A stretch of DNA of 5,379 bases from Campylobacter concisus (GCA_018375265.1 JAHADO010000101.1:1-5379); one strand, 5' to 3'. Shown: positions 1-5,004, counted from the first letter of the stretch. The notes: a model not told the origin generated them from the letters alone. Numbers and translations are program-made.

Positions 1-164
1 TCTATTTTTACTCGCTCAAATTCATCTTGTGTAAAATAAAGCAAAAATGACTTATCTCGTTTTAAATTTTTAGGCTTTCTTACTTCTGACGTTTCTCCTC
101 TTGCTTGATTTATAAAATTTTCTTCACTCGTAGCTGGAGTTGTATTTACTTTTTTAAAACCCAT
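1..164 (-). CDS. Partial small protein, probable ParB-type partition partner of ParA (5' part only)
   Basis: The first 54 codons of a minus-strand gene are present; it leaves the window at position 1. The start ATG at 164-162 follows AAGGATTAAAAATG, a good ribosome binding site that lies inside the end of parA. The two genes are separated by two bases and are clearly co-transcribed. The N-terminal 35 residues look flexible (MGFKKVNTTPATSEENF), followed by a basic stretch (RKPKNLKRDK) and then KSFLLYFTQDEFERVK. That last segment has the shape of the beta strand and first helix of a ribbon-helix-helix DNA-binding protein. Small ParA proteins that lack a DNA-binding N-terminus usually have such a partner as the next gene, which binds the centromere and represses the operon. 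The family call rests on context and on this short segment; the second helix is outside the window. Confidence 0.6.
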   Translation of the reverse strand, partial: MGFKKVNTTPATSEENFINQARGETSEVRKPKNLKRDKSFLLYFTQDEFERVKI

Positions 165-166
165 TT

Positions 167-853
167 TTAATCCTTAATATTTTCTTTTACAACTTGTAAT
201 AGCTCGGCATAAAAACTTTCGAAATCTTCAAGTGCCCTGTCCCCATTTTTGCAAAATTCACTCAAACTATTGCCATTTGAAACCGTTTTTCTATAAGCTT
301 GTCTTTCATAAATAACAGAGTTTAATAAAAAGACATCACTTAAATTTCGTTCTTTTTTTGCATCATCGATGTATTCACGCATACTTTCAAGCTCTTTTGC
401 CAAAAAAGGATTTGGAGAAACGCGGTTTACAAGTATAAGTGTAAGCAATTTCTCATTTAACTCTTTTGCCTCACTACTAAGATCAAGCATGCGATCAAGA
501 ACGCTCACATCATACTGTGAAGGTATGGTTGGTATTATAAGTACATTTGATGACAACATAGCCTTACGCATCTCCTTACTATCACGTCCACCAGTATCGA
601 CTACGATAGAGTCAAAGTTAGCCCGCATACGCTTTATCTCATCGCCCAAGCTAACACCTGTTTTTGATACGCTTGAAAAGAGCGGTTTTAAATTTGACTG
701 ACTTCTAATATCTGAAAAAACTTCGGTTGAACGTTGTGGATCAGCATCTATTAAAAGGACATTATCTCCATCCTCTGATAACCTAGCCGCTAAATTTACA
801 GCAAGTGTAGTTTTGCCGCTACCACCTTTTTCATTTACGATAGATATTACCAT
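167..853 (-). CDS. parA: ParA-family partition ATPase (small type Ib)
   Basis: A 228-residue, complete ParA/MinD-type P-loop ATPase that segregates plasmid copies by ATP-dependent, nucleoid-associated movement. The deviant Walker A motif is KGGSGKTT at residues 9-16, with both signature lysines (K9 and K14). LIDADPQ follows at 34-40 (switch I aspartates D36, D38), and the Walker B strand IVVDTGG is at 83-89 with D86. LVNRV at 141-145 and ERQAYR near 183-188 are the later conserved segments of the family. The protein begins directly with the P-loop strand, so it lacks the N-terminal helix-turn-helix of type Ia ParA; its length is usual for type Ib. The ATG at 853-851 follows AAGGATTAAAAATGG. 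A TGATATAAT extended -10 lies about 25 bases upstream. The next gene starts two bases after the stop. No inactivating change is visible. Confidence 0.95.
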   Translation of the reverse strand: MVISIVNEKGGSGKTTLAVNLAARLSEDGDNVLLIDADPQRSTEVFSDIRSQSNLKPLFSSVSKTGVSLGDEIKRMRANFDSIVVDTGGRDSKEMRKAMLSSNVLIIPTIPSQYDVSVLDRMLDLSSEAKELNEKLLTLILVNRVSPNPFLAKELESMREYIDDAKKERNLSDVFLLNSVIYERQAYRKTVSNGNSLSEFCKNGDRALEDFESFYAELLQVVKENIKD

Positions 854-878
854 TTTTAATCCTTTTCTTTTTTATTGG

Positions 879-889
879 ATTATATCATA
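879..889 (-). promoter_or_regulatory. Probable parA promoter, extended -10
   Basis: On the minus strand the sequence reads TTATGATATAAT, a TATAAT hexamer (884-879) with a TG one base upstream. This is the form of sigma-70 promoter typical of Campylobacter, where a conserved -35 is usually missing. Transcription would start near 872 and give a leader of about 20 bases carrying the AAGGA site for parA. The A/T-only repeats just upstream (895-960) are placed where a partition repressor could bind. Confidence 0.55.
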
Positions 890-982
890 AAAATATCTTT
901 TTCATATCTATATATTTTTATATAAATATTATTATCATATTACTATAATATTTATTTCATATAATCTCTTTAGTTAAAATAT

Positions 983-1000
983 ACTATACAAACTATACAA
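983..1000. repeat. Tandem 9-bp direct repeat ACTATACAA x2
   Basis: Two exact, adjacent copies of ACTATACAA (TTGTATAGT on the other strand) lie about 130 bases upstream of parA. Spacing of nine bases does not match a helical turn exactly. It may be part of a binding site array or a second upstream promoter (the minus strand contains TATAGT twice). The function is unknown. Confidence 0.5.
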
Positions 1001-1084
1001 AAATAAAAATAGGCGTTTATTAGCAGACAATACAACTACAAAAGCGATACATAATTTTCAAATCACGATAGAAAGCATTATTAT

Positions 1085-1137
1085 TTTATATAATATTATT
1101 ATAATATCTAAATCATATAATAATAATATTATATAAA
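1085..1137. repeat. Long A/T inverted repeat just after the primase gene
   Basis: Arms at 1085-1107 and 1115-1137 pair over 22 of 23 positions (only 1103/1119 fails) around a 7-base loop, CTAAATC. It starts 14 bases past the primase stop codon. On the minus strand no T-run follows, so it is not a standard intrinsic terminator, though it could still slow transcription or protect the 3' end. Pure A/T composition favours such palindromes, but the length of the arms is well beyond the short palindromes elsewhere in the gap. Confidence 0.5.
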
Positions 1138-1150
1138 TATATTTTAGGTA

Positions 1151-2443
1151 TTATAATAATATTTCCAATTGACGCCCTACTTCGTCAATTCCTCTGCTAT
1201 TATACAAATCATTAAAGTCACTATATCCACTAGAAATTTCTGTATCATTAAAATTTGGGATACATACACTTACATTTTTAAAATTATTTTTAATCTGCAT
1301 TGCCTTTTCTTTTCCAATATTAAACCCACTATCTTTTTCTTTCCTGGCATCATTATCAGCAGCAATTATGATGTGTGTATTACAAAACCTTGCAAAAAAA
1401 TTCTGAACTACAAATTCTAAATTACCTACATCAAGTCCAACTATCACGGGCGTCTTACAAGCTTCATGAACGCTTGCTGCAGTGGCAAAACCTTCACATA
1501 TATAAATTTTATTATATTTTAATAAAGTCTCAATATTAAGTTTAGCTGAATTTTTATTATAAAGATCCATATCGTCACTTATAATGAAAAAATTTCCTCG
1601 CTTCTTAGCAAGAAGTTTTTCACCATTTTTCTTTTGCTCATTTGAAAGTAGGGCGCCTATCATCTTATTTCCATTTGGAAATATCCGTTGAAGCGACCAA
1701 AATTTTTCGTTGATATCAAAAAGTGGCATAAGAAGATTTCCAAATCTATCCTGTTTCAAACCATAGTTTTTATATATTCTTTTTCTAACAAAATAGGCAT
1801 GGTCTAAAGCAGCAAAATTTGCAGCCAAAAACTCATCAAGTAAAATTCTAGCTGTTTTTTTATATTCGTCTTCTAGTTCATTCTCCCTTTGTAACTGCTT
1901 TTGAATAAAAACTGTATTGTCATTTGATAAATTCTGAGTTTTTTTACTATAAATAAGTTCACCAGAATAGGGCAATATGTCTAATGTCTCATATTTCCAA
2001 TTACTACTAAATCCACTTTTAAAATTTTGTATAAACCCGGCTGGTGTACCATCTAAATAACCAACATACGCACCACTTTTTTGCGCACCCTTATCGCCAT
2101 CTACTCTAACACGTCGCAAAATTCCATCCATTATTGGTGTGTCTACTTCAAGCCCAGCCGCATTTAAGGCAGCTTTAAATTTTAAAGATACGTCAGTAAT
2201 ATCAATTTGATATTTTTGAGAATATGGCACTTTGAACTTTGTAATACCATCTGATAGTACAATTTTTTTACTAGCTCCTTCTTTTTTATTTTCTTCAAGT
2301 AACTTTACTAATGCCTCAAAATCAAAAGTATCATAAATAAACCATCTTTTTTCGTCACTATCCCACATAGCCCCCATTGTTTTTGCAGTATTTTTTAGAG
2401 AGTAGGGTACATCAATATAAATTTTTTTTCTTTTCCTTGGCAT
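1151..2443 (-). CDS. Plasmid DNA primase with DUF5710-like N-terminus and Toprim domain (TraC-like)
   Basis: A 430-residue protein expected to make RNA primers on plasmid DNA, during replication or after conjugative transfer. Residues 7-50 (KIYIDVPYSLKNTAK, then GAMWDSDEKRWF) match the DUF5710 module often found at the front of plasmid primases. Residues 88-150 hold the pattern of TraC-type primases: FKAAL, then DG at 106-107, SGAYVGYLDGTPAGF, and a W at 149. The Toprim domain spans about 310-430: IYICEGFATAASV with the catalytic glutamate E317, IIIAADND with the DxD pair D363/D365, and DFNDL at 409-413. These acids bind Mg2+. No zinc-binding motif is visible. The ATG at 2443-2441 follows an AGG nine bases upstream. 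The gene stands alone between two AT-rich gaps. The exact subfamily is uncertain. Confidence 0.82.
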   Translation of the reverse strand: MPRKRKKIYIDVPYSLKNTAKTMGAMWDSDEKRWFIYDTFDFEALVKLLEENKKEGASKKIVLSDGITKFKVPYSQKYQIDITDVSLKFKAALNAAGLEVDTPIMDGILRRVRVDGDKGAQKSGAYVGYLDGTPAGFIQNFKSGFSSNWKYETLDILPYSGELIYSKKTQNLSNDNTVFIQKQLQRENELEDEYKKTARILLDEFLAANFAALDHAYFVRKRIYKNYGLKQDRFGNLLMPLFDINEKFWSLQRIFPNGNKMIGALLSNEQKKNGEKLLAKKRGNFFIISDDMDLYNKNSAKLNIETLLKYNKIYICEGFATAASVHEACKTPVIVGLDVGNLEFVVQNFFARFCNTHIIIAADNDARKEKDSGFNIGKEKAMQIKNNFKNVSVCIPNFNDTEISSGYSDFNDLYNSRGIDEVGRQLEILL

Positions 2444-2473
2444 ATTAAAAACCTATCATATTCATATTAATAA

Positions 2474-2512
2474 AATAATATTATAATATCTTTATAATAT
2501 TATTATCATATT
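2474..2512. repeat. A/T inverted repeat plus shared 17-mer upstream of the primase gene
   Basis: Perfect 13-bp arms (2474-2486, 2492-2504) surround a 5-base loop. The right arm runs into AATATTATTATCATATT (2496-2512), identical to 925-941 upstream of parA. The element sits 30-70 bases before the primase start, where it could be an operator shared by the two transcription units. Confidence 0.45.
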
Positions 2513-2618
2513 TAAATAATATTATAAAATTTAAAATAAACAAATTTTCTTTTGTTATTATACTAAGTTTCTATATCCCTCTTTACAATGACACTTTTAT
2601 AAATTCAATAAAAACTTT

Positions 2619-2654
2619 GTTGCTTATTTTTATAATCTTGTAAAAACAAGCAAC
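2619..2654. repeat. 36-base imperfect palindrome (GTTGCTT...AAGCAAC)
   Basis: Arms 2619-2635 and 2638-2654 match at 15 of 17 positions around TC. On the minus strand both mismatches become G-U pairs, so the transcript of that strand would fold into a continuous 17-pair stem. A TTTTTAT run follows four bases after it on that strand. It may be a terminator for leftward transcripts, or a hairpin used in replication. Confidence 0.5.
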
Positions 2655-2715
2655 ATCGATCAGGATATAAAACATAATCAACAACACGAATATTATCTCT
2701 TAATGAAATAAAAAA

Positions 2716-2768
2716 TCTCCCAAAAAAACACAAAATTTAATCTTATATAAAATTTTTTCCCAAAAAAA
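2716..2768. repeat. Two CCC-in-poly-T/A motifs, 40 bp apart
   Basis: TCTCCCAAAAAAA (2716-2728) and TTTTTTCCCAAAAAAA (2753-2768) have CCC cores at 2719 and 2759. The second contains the exact 14-mer TTTTTCCCAAAAAA found also at 3123-3136 and 4458-4471. They are members of a motif family spread over the rep promoter and the gene-free region, and are candidate binding sites for the replication protein. Confidence 0.45.
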
Positions 2769-2885
2769 GAAACAAACACTGCCCTCCATTTGTAAAGAAA
2801 ATACCTTACAGTAAAGAAAAAAGTAAAGATCATAAAATAAACCAATGATAATAGTCTTTCTTTTTTGGTGTCTTATTTTTGTGCG

Positions 2886-2907
2886 AATTTTTTGCTTGCA
2901 AAAAATT
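2886..2907. repeat. Perfect palindrome AATTTTTTGC-TT-GCAAAAAATT
   Basis: Ten-base arms 2886-2895 and 2898-2907 are exact around TT, and outer GTGC (2881-2884) and GCAC (2912-2915) add four more pairs across a small bulge. It could be a cruciform, a dyad operator or a hairpin at an origin. No gene is adjacent. Confidence 0.55.
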
Positions 2908-3013
2908 AATAGCACAATTATAAAAGTTCAAAAGTTATTTACTTTTGATTTACCTTATTTTTGGTCTTAGGAAAAAGACAAAAAGAAAAGAATAAGAAGG
3001 GAAAACGCTATAA

Positions 3014-3058
3014 AAAATGGTCTTAAAGTGCGGTAATTTCGTGGACCGTAGCCATTTT
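3014..3058 (-). terminator. Possible terminator of the rep-PIN operon; nested stem-loop
   Basis: AAAATGG (3014-3020) pairs with CCATTTT (3052-3058), and inside it TGCGGT (3029-3034) pairs with ACCGTA (3045-3050) with one G-T pair. On the minus strand the outer stem ends in a run of six T, about 85 bases past the PIN stop codon, which fits an intrinsic terminator, although four of the T lie in the stem and the inner loop is large. The arm 3052-3058 can also pair with a second AAAATGG at 3079-3085, so the structure may be switchable. Confidence 0.35.
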
Positions 3059-3061
3059 ATA

Positions 3062-3136
3062 TTTTCCCGTGCCTGGGAAAAATGGTTTTCTGTGTGGGAA
3101 AAATTTAACCACACTAGCAAAATTTTTCCCAAAAAA
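3062..3136. repeat. Cluster of TTTTCCC/GGGAAAA inverted motifs
   Basis: Four copies lie in 75 bases: TTTTCCC 3062-3068, GGGAAAAA 3075-3082 and 3096-3103, TTTTTCCC 3123-3130. The first two form a 7-bp hairpin with a 6-base loop, the last two an 8-bp inverted repeat, and GTGTGG/CCACAC (3092-3097, 3109-3114) a third stem that overlaps the latter. The two GGG cores are 21 bases apart, two helical turns. The cluster lies directly downstream of the PIN gene. Confidence 0.5.
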
Positions 3137-3137
3137 T
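3121..3137. repeat. 17-bp direct repeat, copy downstream of the PIN gene
   Basis: AATTTTTCCCAAAAAAT here is identical to 4456-4472, upstream of rep. The two copies have the same orientation and bracket the rep-PIN operon; this copy ends five bases beyond the PIN stop codon. Confidence 0.6.
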
Positions 3138-3142
3138 TATAA

Positions 3143-3541
3143 TTAATCATAATTTTTTACAGCAATAGCAATTTTTGGGAAGTTTTTATCGCACGTGTAT
3201 ATAACTTCGCAGCCTTCTTTATCTGCGCAAAAGTATTGCAATGCGTCCTCCAAGTCGGCGTTAGAATTTTTAGAGTACTTTATGGCCTTCTTTATTGTTT
3301 CGACACCAAAACTTGCTAGTTGCCATTTTTGAGTTATCACTTCCAGAAAGTCGAGCAATATAAGCTGTTTTTGCTTTGAATGACGCAAATTGTAATAAAG
3401 TGTACTAATACTATCTTCACTAATAACAATATCAGTGCCATTTCGCATTAAATTTTGCATGAGTGCAACAGCTTTTTGGTTGTTTGCTCTATCAGTATCA
3501 ATAATATCAATGATAATATTTAGATCAAAAAAAACTTTCAT
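3143..3541 (-). CDS. PIN-domain protein, VapC-like toxin (putative endoribonuclease)
   Basis: A complete 132-residue single-domain PIN protein of the PIN_3 type. PIN toxins cut RNA with a cluster of acids binding Mg2+/Mn2+. The expected acids are present: D6 in VFFDLNIIIDIID, E42 in ISEDS, D96 and D99 in NADLEDALQYFCA, and D118 in IYTCDKNF. The domain therefore looks active. The ATG at 3541-3539 overlaps the rep stop codon (TAATG), and AAAGGGA, within the last rep codons, gives it its own ribosome binding site, so translation is probably coupled to that of rep. VapC-like toxins are normally preceded by a small antitoxin gene of 70-90 codons; none is found here, and the only partner is the replication protein. 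It could instead be a regulator that processes rep mRNA. The fold call is secure; toxicity is inference. Confidence 0.85.
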   Translation of the reverse strand: MKVFFDLNIIIDIIDTDRANNQKAVALMQNLMRNGTDIVISEDSISTLYYNLRHSKQKQLILLDFLEVITQKWQLASFGVETIKKAIKYSKNSNADLEDALQYFCADKEGCEVIYTCDKNFPKIAIAVKNYD

Positions 3542-4395
3542 TATTCATCCCTTTGGTTTAGTTCATCTGATTTAGCAGCCCTAAGTGACTTAGCGTTGCC
3601 TTTAAAATCTCCCTTAAACGCTCCAACAAATTTCATAATATCAGCAATATCGCTCTCTACACCACTTGCTGTTTCATTAGTTGTCTCAGATTTTACCTCG
3701 ATGGCTTCTGGCTTGTCCTCGACTGGCTCCTCATCATGTTTTTTTGATATCACGATCTCAGTCTCACTCTTATTTGCCGAATGTTGGATCTGTTTTACGC
3801 TATCAATCTGAAAATCATCAGGGGCCGCCAAAACCTTGTCAAAACCATCATAAGCTGCATCAGTTAAAATTTCTTTTGTCATCTCAAGCGTTTCGAAATT
3901 AAATGTTTTAACAGTAGTTTGCCTTAGTTGTTTGAGATCTTTTATTGAACCTTTGCCTACTATTTGTGGGTTGAGCATAAATGAGTTTTTGCCTATAATG
4001 TCGAATTTATCCTTGTCATTTTCACTGATTTTAAAAATTGCTTGTTTATCTTCTAACTCTTTCAGGGCACGATACACGCTTGATTTTGCTAGAATTTTTC
4101 TTTCTTCAAAGTATTTGACAAAATCACTATCATATTTAAAGATGTTCTTATAATTGACATTTTTTATCATTACTAAAAAAACCGTTCTGGCATTGTTTGA
4201 AAGATTTTCAACTAAAAAGTCTAAGTTTTCAACAAATACTTTTATAAACGCGTCTATCGACTGTTCTTTTTGTAAAAAGCTCGTTACTATCGTTTTTACT
4301 TCACCTGTTTGGCTATCTACTATCTCTTGTGTACGATTGTAAAGCCTGGCACTCGTAGAACGAGATTTTTCAAGGTCTATTATCTCTCTTGCCAT
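3541..4395 (-). CDS. RepL-like plasmid replication initiator with acidic tail and antitoxin-like C-terminus
   Basis: A 284-residue protein. Residues 18-62 (NRTQEIVDSQTGEV, then AFIKVFVENLDFL) and the winged-helix region 65-155, closing with SFMLNPQIVGKGS (138-150), follow the layout of the RepL family, in which a similar NPxxxGKGS segment ends the DNA-binding domain. The usual RepL protein ends soon after; here about 130 residues are added. Residues 205-248 are low-complexity and rich in E, K and S, and 249-284 (DIMKFVGAFKGDF, SLRAAKSDEL) look like a short folded or binding segment, resembling the toxin-binding tail of PIN antitoxins. I chose the ATG at 4395-4393 because AAAGGA stands five to six bases upstream; an in-frame ATG at 4413-4411, adding MKKRTN, has no binding site. 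It is expected to bind the origin and start replication. The PIN gene follows with a one-base overlap. The family call is moderately sure; the tail function is inference. Confidence 0.75.
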   Translation of the reverse strand: MAREIIDLEKSRSTSARLYNRTQEIVDSQTGEVKTIVTSFLQKEQSIDAFIKVFVENLDFLVENLSNNARTVFLVMIKNVNYKNIFKYDSDFVKYFEERKILAKSSVYRALKELEDKQAIFKISENDKDKFDIIGKNSFMLNPQIVGKGSIKDLKQLRQTTVKTFNFETLEMTKEILTDAAYDGFDKVLAAPDDFQIDSVKQIQHSANKSETEIVISKKHDEEPVEDKPEAIEVKSETTNETASGVESDIADIMKFVGAFKGDFKGNAKSLRAAKSDELNQRDE

Positions 4396-4455
4396 ATTTG
4401 TCCTTTTTTTCATTTTTTGACACGAATTTACATTTTTTCGCCTTATTGCCTACTT

Positions 4456-4472
4456 AATTTTTCCCAAAAAAT
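4456..4472. promoter_or_regulatory. 17-bp repeat, copy at the rep promoter (candidate operator)
   Basis: AATTTTTCCCAAAAAAT is an exact copy of 3121-3137. It lies just downstream of the predicted rep transcription start. A related TTTTTTCCCAG element at 4499-4509 lies upstream of the -10, with CCC cores 42 bases apart, close to four helical turns and in the same orientation. The arrangement suits autoregulation by the replication protein through looping or cooperative binding. Confidence 0.5.
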
Positions 4473-4484
4473 GATACAAATTTT

Positions 4485-4507
4485 ATTATAGTAGAAAATT
4501 TTTTCCC
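4485..4507 (-). promoter_or_regulatory. Probable rep-PIN promoter
   Basis: The minus strand reads CTACTATAATAAAA with TATAAT at 4490-4485. The region upstream is poly-A/T with the GGGAAAAAA motif (4507-4499) near where a -35 would be. Transcription would begin near 4478 and leave a leader of about 80 bases before the chosen rep start. Confidence 0.5.
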
Positions 4508-4565
4508 AGAAAAAAATATTTTTATTTTAAAAGTATGGTTTAAATCAAAATTATAAATAATTTTT

Positions 4566-4575
4566 GCTATATAAT
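4566..4575 (+). promoter_or_regulatory. Probable rightward promoter, extended -10
   Basis: TTTTTGCTATATAAT has a TG-extended TATAAT (4570-4575) in the style of Campylobacter promoters. It faces the orphan acidic reading frame that opens at 4590 and is divergent from the rep promoter. It may be the leftover promoter of whatever gene stood here, or may drive a transcript over the hairpin at 4647-4675. Confidence 0.45.
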
Positions 4576-4589
4576 TTTTTCTATATTAG

Positions 4590-4908
4590 GCATATTTTGG
4601 GCTCCTCATAAATTTAACCTATTATTTACGTTTTAGTAACTTAAAATCGAAAAGTATTTTAAAGATACTTTTCGACTCTTTAAATGACGAACTACCTCCT
4701 GAAAACATATCTATCAGAGCTGAAGACGATGAGGATATTGAGCTACATGCACAATTTGACAACACAGACTACATCAACAACGATATAGTTTCAGATGATG
4801 ATGTGATAAGTGAAGAAGAGATCCAAAATGGAACTGGCTATGAGCTTGAAAAAGAATATGCAGGCTCTGATGAAGATACAGAAGATGATAGTTTTTCTAT
4901 ATTATAAA
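4590..4908 (+). pseudogene. Orphan acidic C-terminal coding fragment without a start codon
   Basis: This frame is open from just after TAG (4587-4589) to TAA (4906-4908) but has no ATG or TTG and only one internal GTG (4800), so no full gene starts here. From about 4671 the translation looks like real protein: SLNDELPPENISIRAEDDED, then ELHAQFDNTDYINNDIVSDD, then EEEIQNGTGYELEKEYAG and a DEDTEDDSFSIL end. The composition is very acidic, its codon use is ordered (GAA, GAT, GAG), and it is clearly less A/T-biased than its surroundings. It resembles the disordered acidic tail of a larger plasmid protein such as a relaxase or coupling protein, but I do not recognise the family. The likely explanation is loss of the 5' part by deletion or recombination, with the join near the inverted repeat at 4647-4675. 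Start by an unusual codon such as ATA or ATT cannot be excluded. Confidence 0.55.
4647..4675. repeat. Perfect 11-bp inverted repeat with 7-bp centre
   Basis: TCGAAAAGTAT (4647-4657), TTTAAAG, ATACTTTTCGA (4665-4675) is an exact dyad. The 11-7-11 layout is like the core of a tyrosine-recombinase site, though the arms do not match the dif consensus that I know. It sits exactly where protein-like sequence of the orphan frame begins, so it is a candidate crossover site, relaxase hairpin or resolution site. As RNA it would be a strong hairpin, but no T-run follows. Confidence 0.6.
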
Positions 4909-5004
4909 AAAATTTTTAATTTAAAAGTTAATAATATATCATAATAATTTATTAAGATATATATCTTATAATCAATAATATTTATTAATAAATAATCTTT
5001 ATTG

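Larger units (their letters stand above)
854..1150. other. AT-rich intergenic region, candidate centromere (parS/parC) and operator
   Basis: About 300 bases without a credible gene. It holds the parA promoter, the 17-mer AATATTATTATCATATT at 925-941 (repeated exactly at 2496-2512 before the primase gene), a tandem 9-bp repeat ACTATACAA at 983-991 and 992-1000, and a long A/T inverted repeat at 1085-1137. Centromeres of ParA type Ib systems commonly lie directly upstream of parA and consist of short repeats bound by a ribbon-helix-helix partner, so this is the natural site to propose. The base composition makes chance repeats likely, so only the longer matches carry weight. Confidence 0.4.
2444..3142. 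other. 700-bp gene-free region rich in palindromes, candidate origin/control region
   Basis: No convincing gene is present; two open frames on the minus strand (2700-2915 and 2950-3150) have no ribosome binding site and run through inverted repeats. From left to right the region holds a 13-bp A/T inverted repeat (2474-2486 with 2492-2504), the 17-mer shared with the parA upstream region (2496-2512), a 36-base imperfect palindrome (2619-2654), poly-A/T blocks with CCC cores (2716-2768), a perfect 22-base palindrome (2886-2907), and a group of competing stems (3014-3136). Such density, next to a rep operon with the same TTTTTCCCAAAAAA motif at its promoter, suggests a replication origin or copy-control region. 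The primase promoter must lie at the left end; TATAAT candidates on the minus strand are at 2485-2480 and 2526-2521 but cannot be ranked. Confidence 0.4.

Noticed and set aside
1169..1420. Plus-strand open frame inside the primase gene
   Set aside because: A shadow of the strongly supported Toprim coding sequence on the other strand.
2700..2915. 71-codon minus-strand open frame with a hydrophobic, aromatic-rich product
   Set aside because: It starts at GTG without a ribosome binding site, runs through the poly-A/T motifs and the 22-base palindrome, and its F/K/I-rich content is what A/T-rich DNA gives by chance.
2950..3150. 66-codon minus-strand open frame overlapping the PIN stop codon (ATGATTAA)
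   Set aside because: The overlap hints at coupling, but there is no ribosome binding site and the frame spans the cluster of inverted repeats and the possible terminator; no domain is seen.
3596..4491. Several plus-strand open frames opposite the replication gene
   Set aside because: All lie antisense to the RepL-like gene, without binding sites or recognisable domains.
4647..4675. Canonical XerCD dif site
   Set aside because: The arm spacing is similar (7 instead of 6) but the arms are a perfect dyad and lack the usual TTATGTTAAAT-type half site, so I keep it only as an unassigned inverted repeat.
4684..4791. Plus-strand 35-codon frame starting at an ATG in the orphan acidic region
   Set aside because: It overlaps the acidic frame in another phase, has no ribosome binding site, and its composition is less protein-like.
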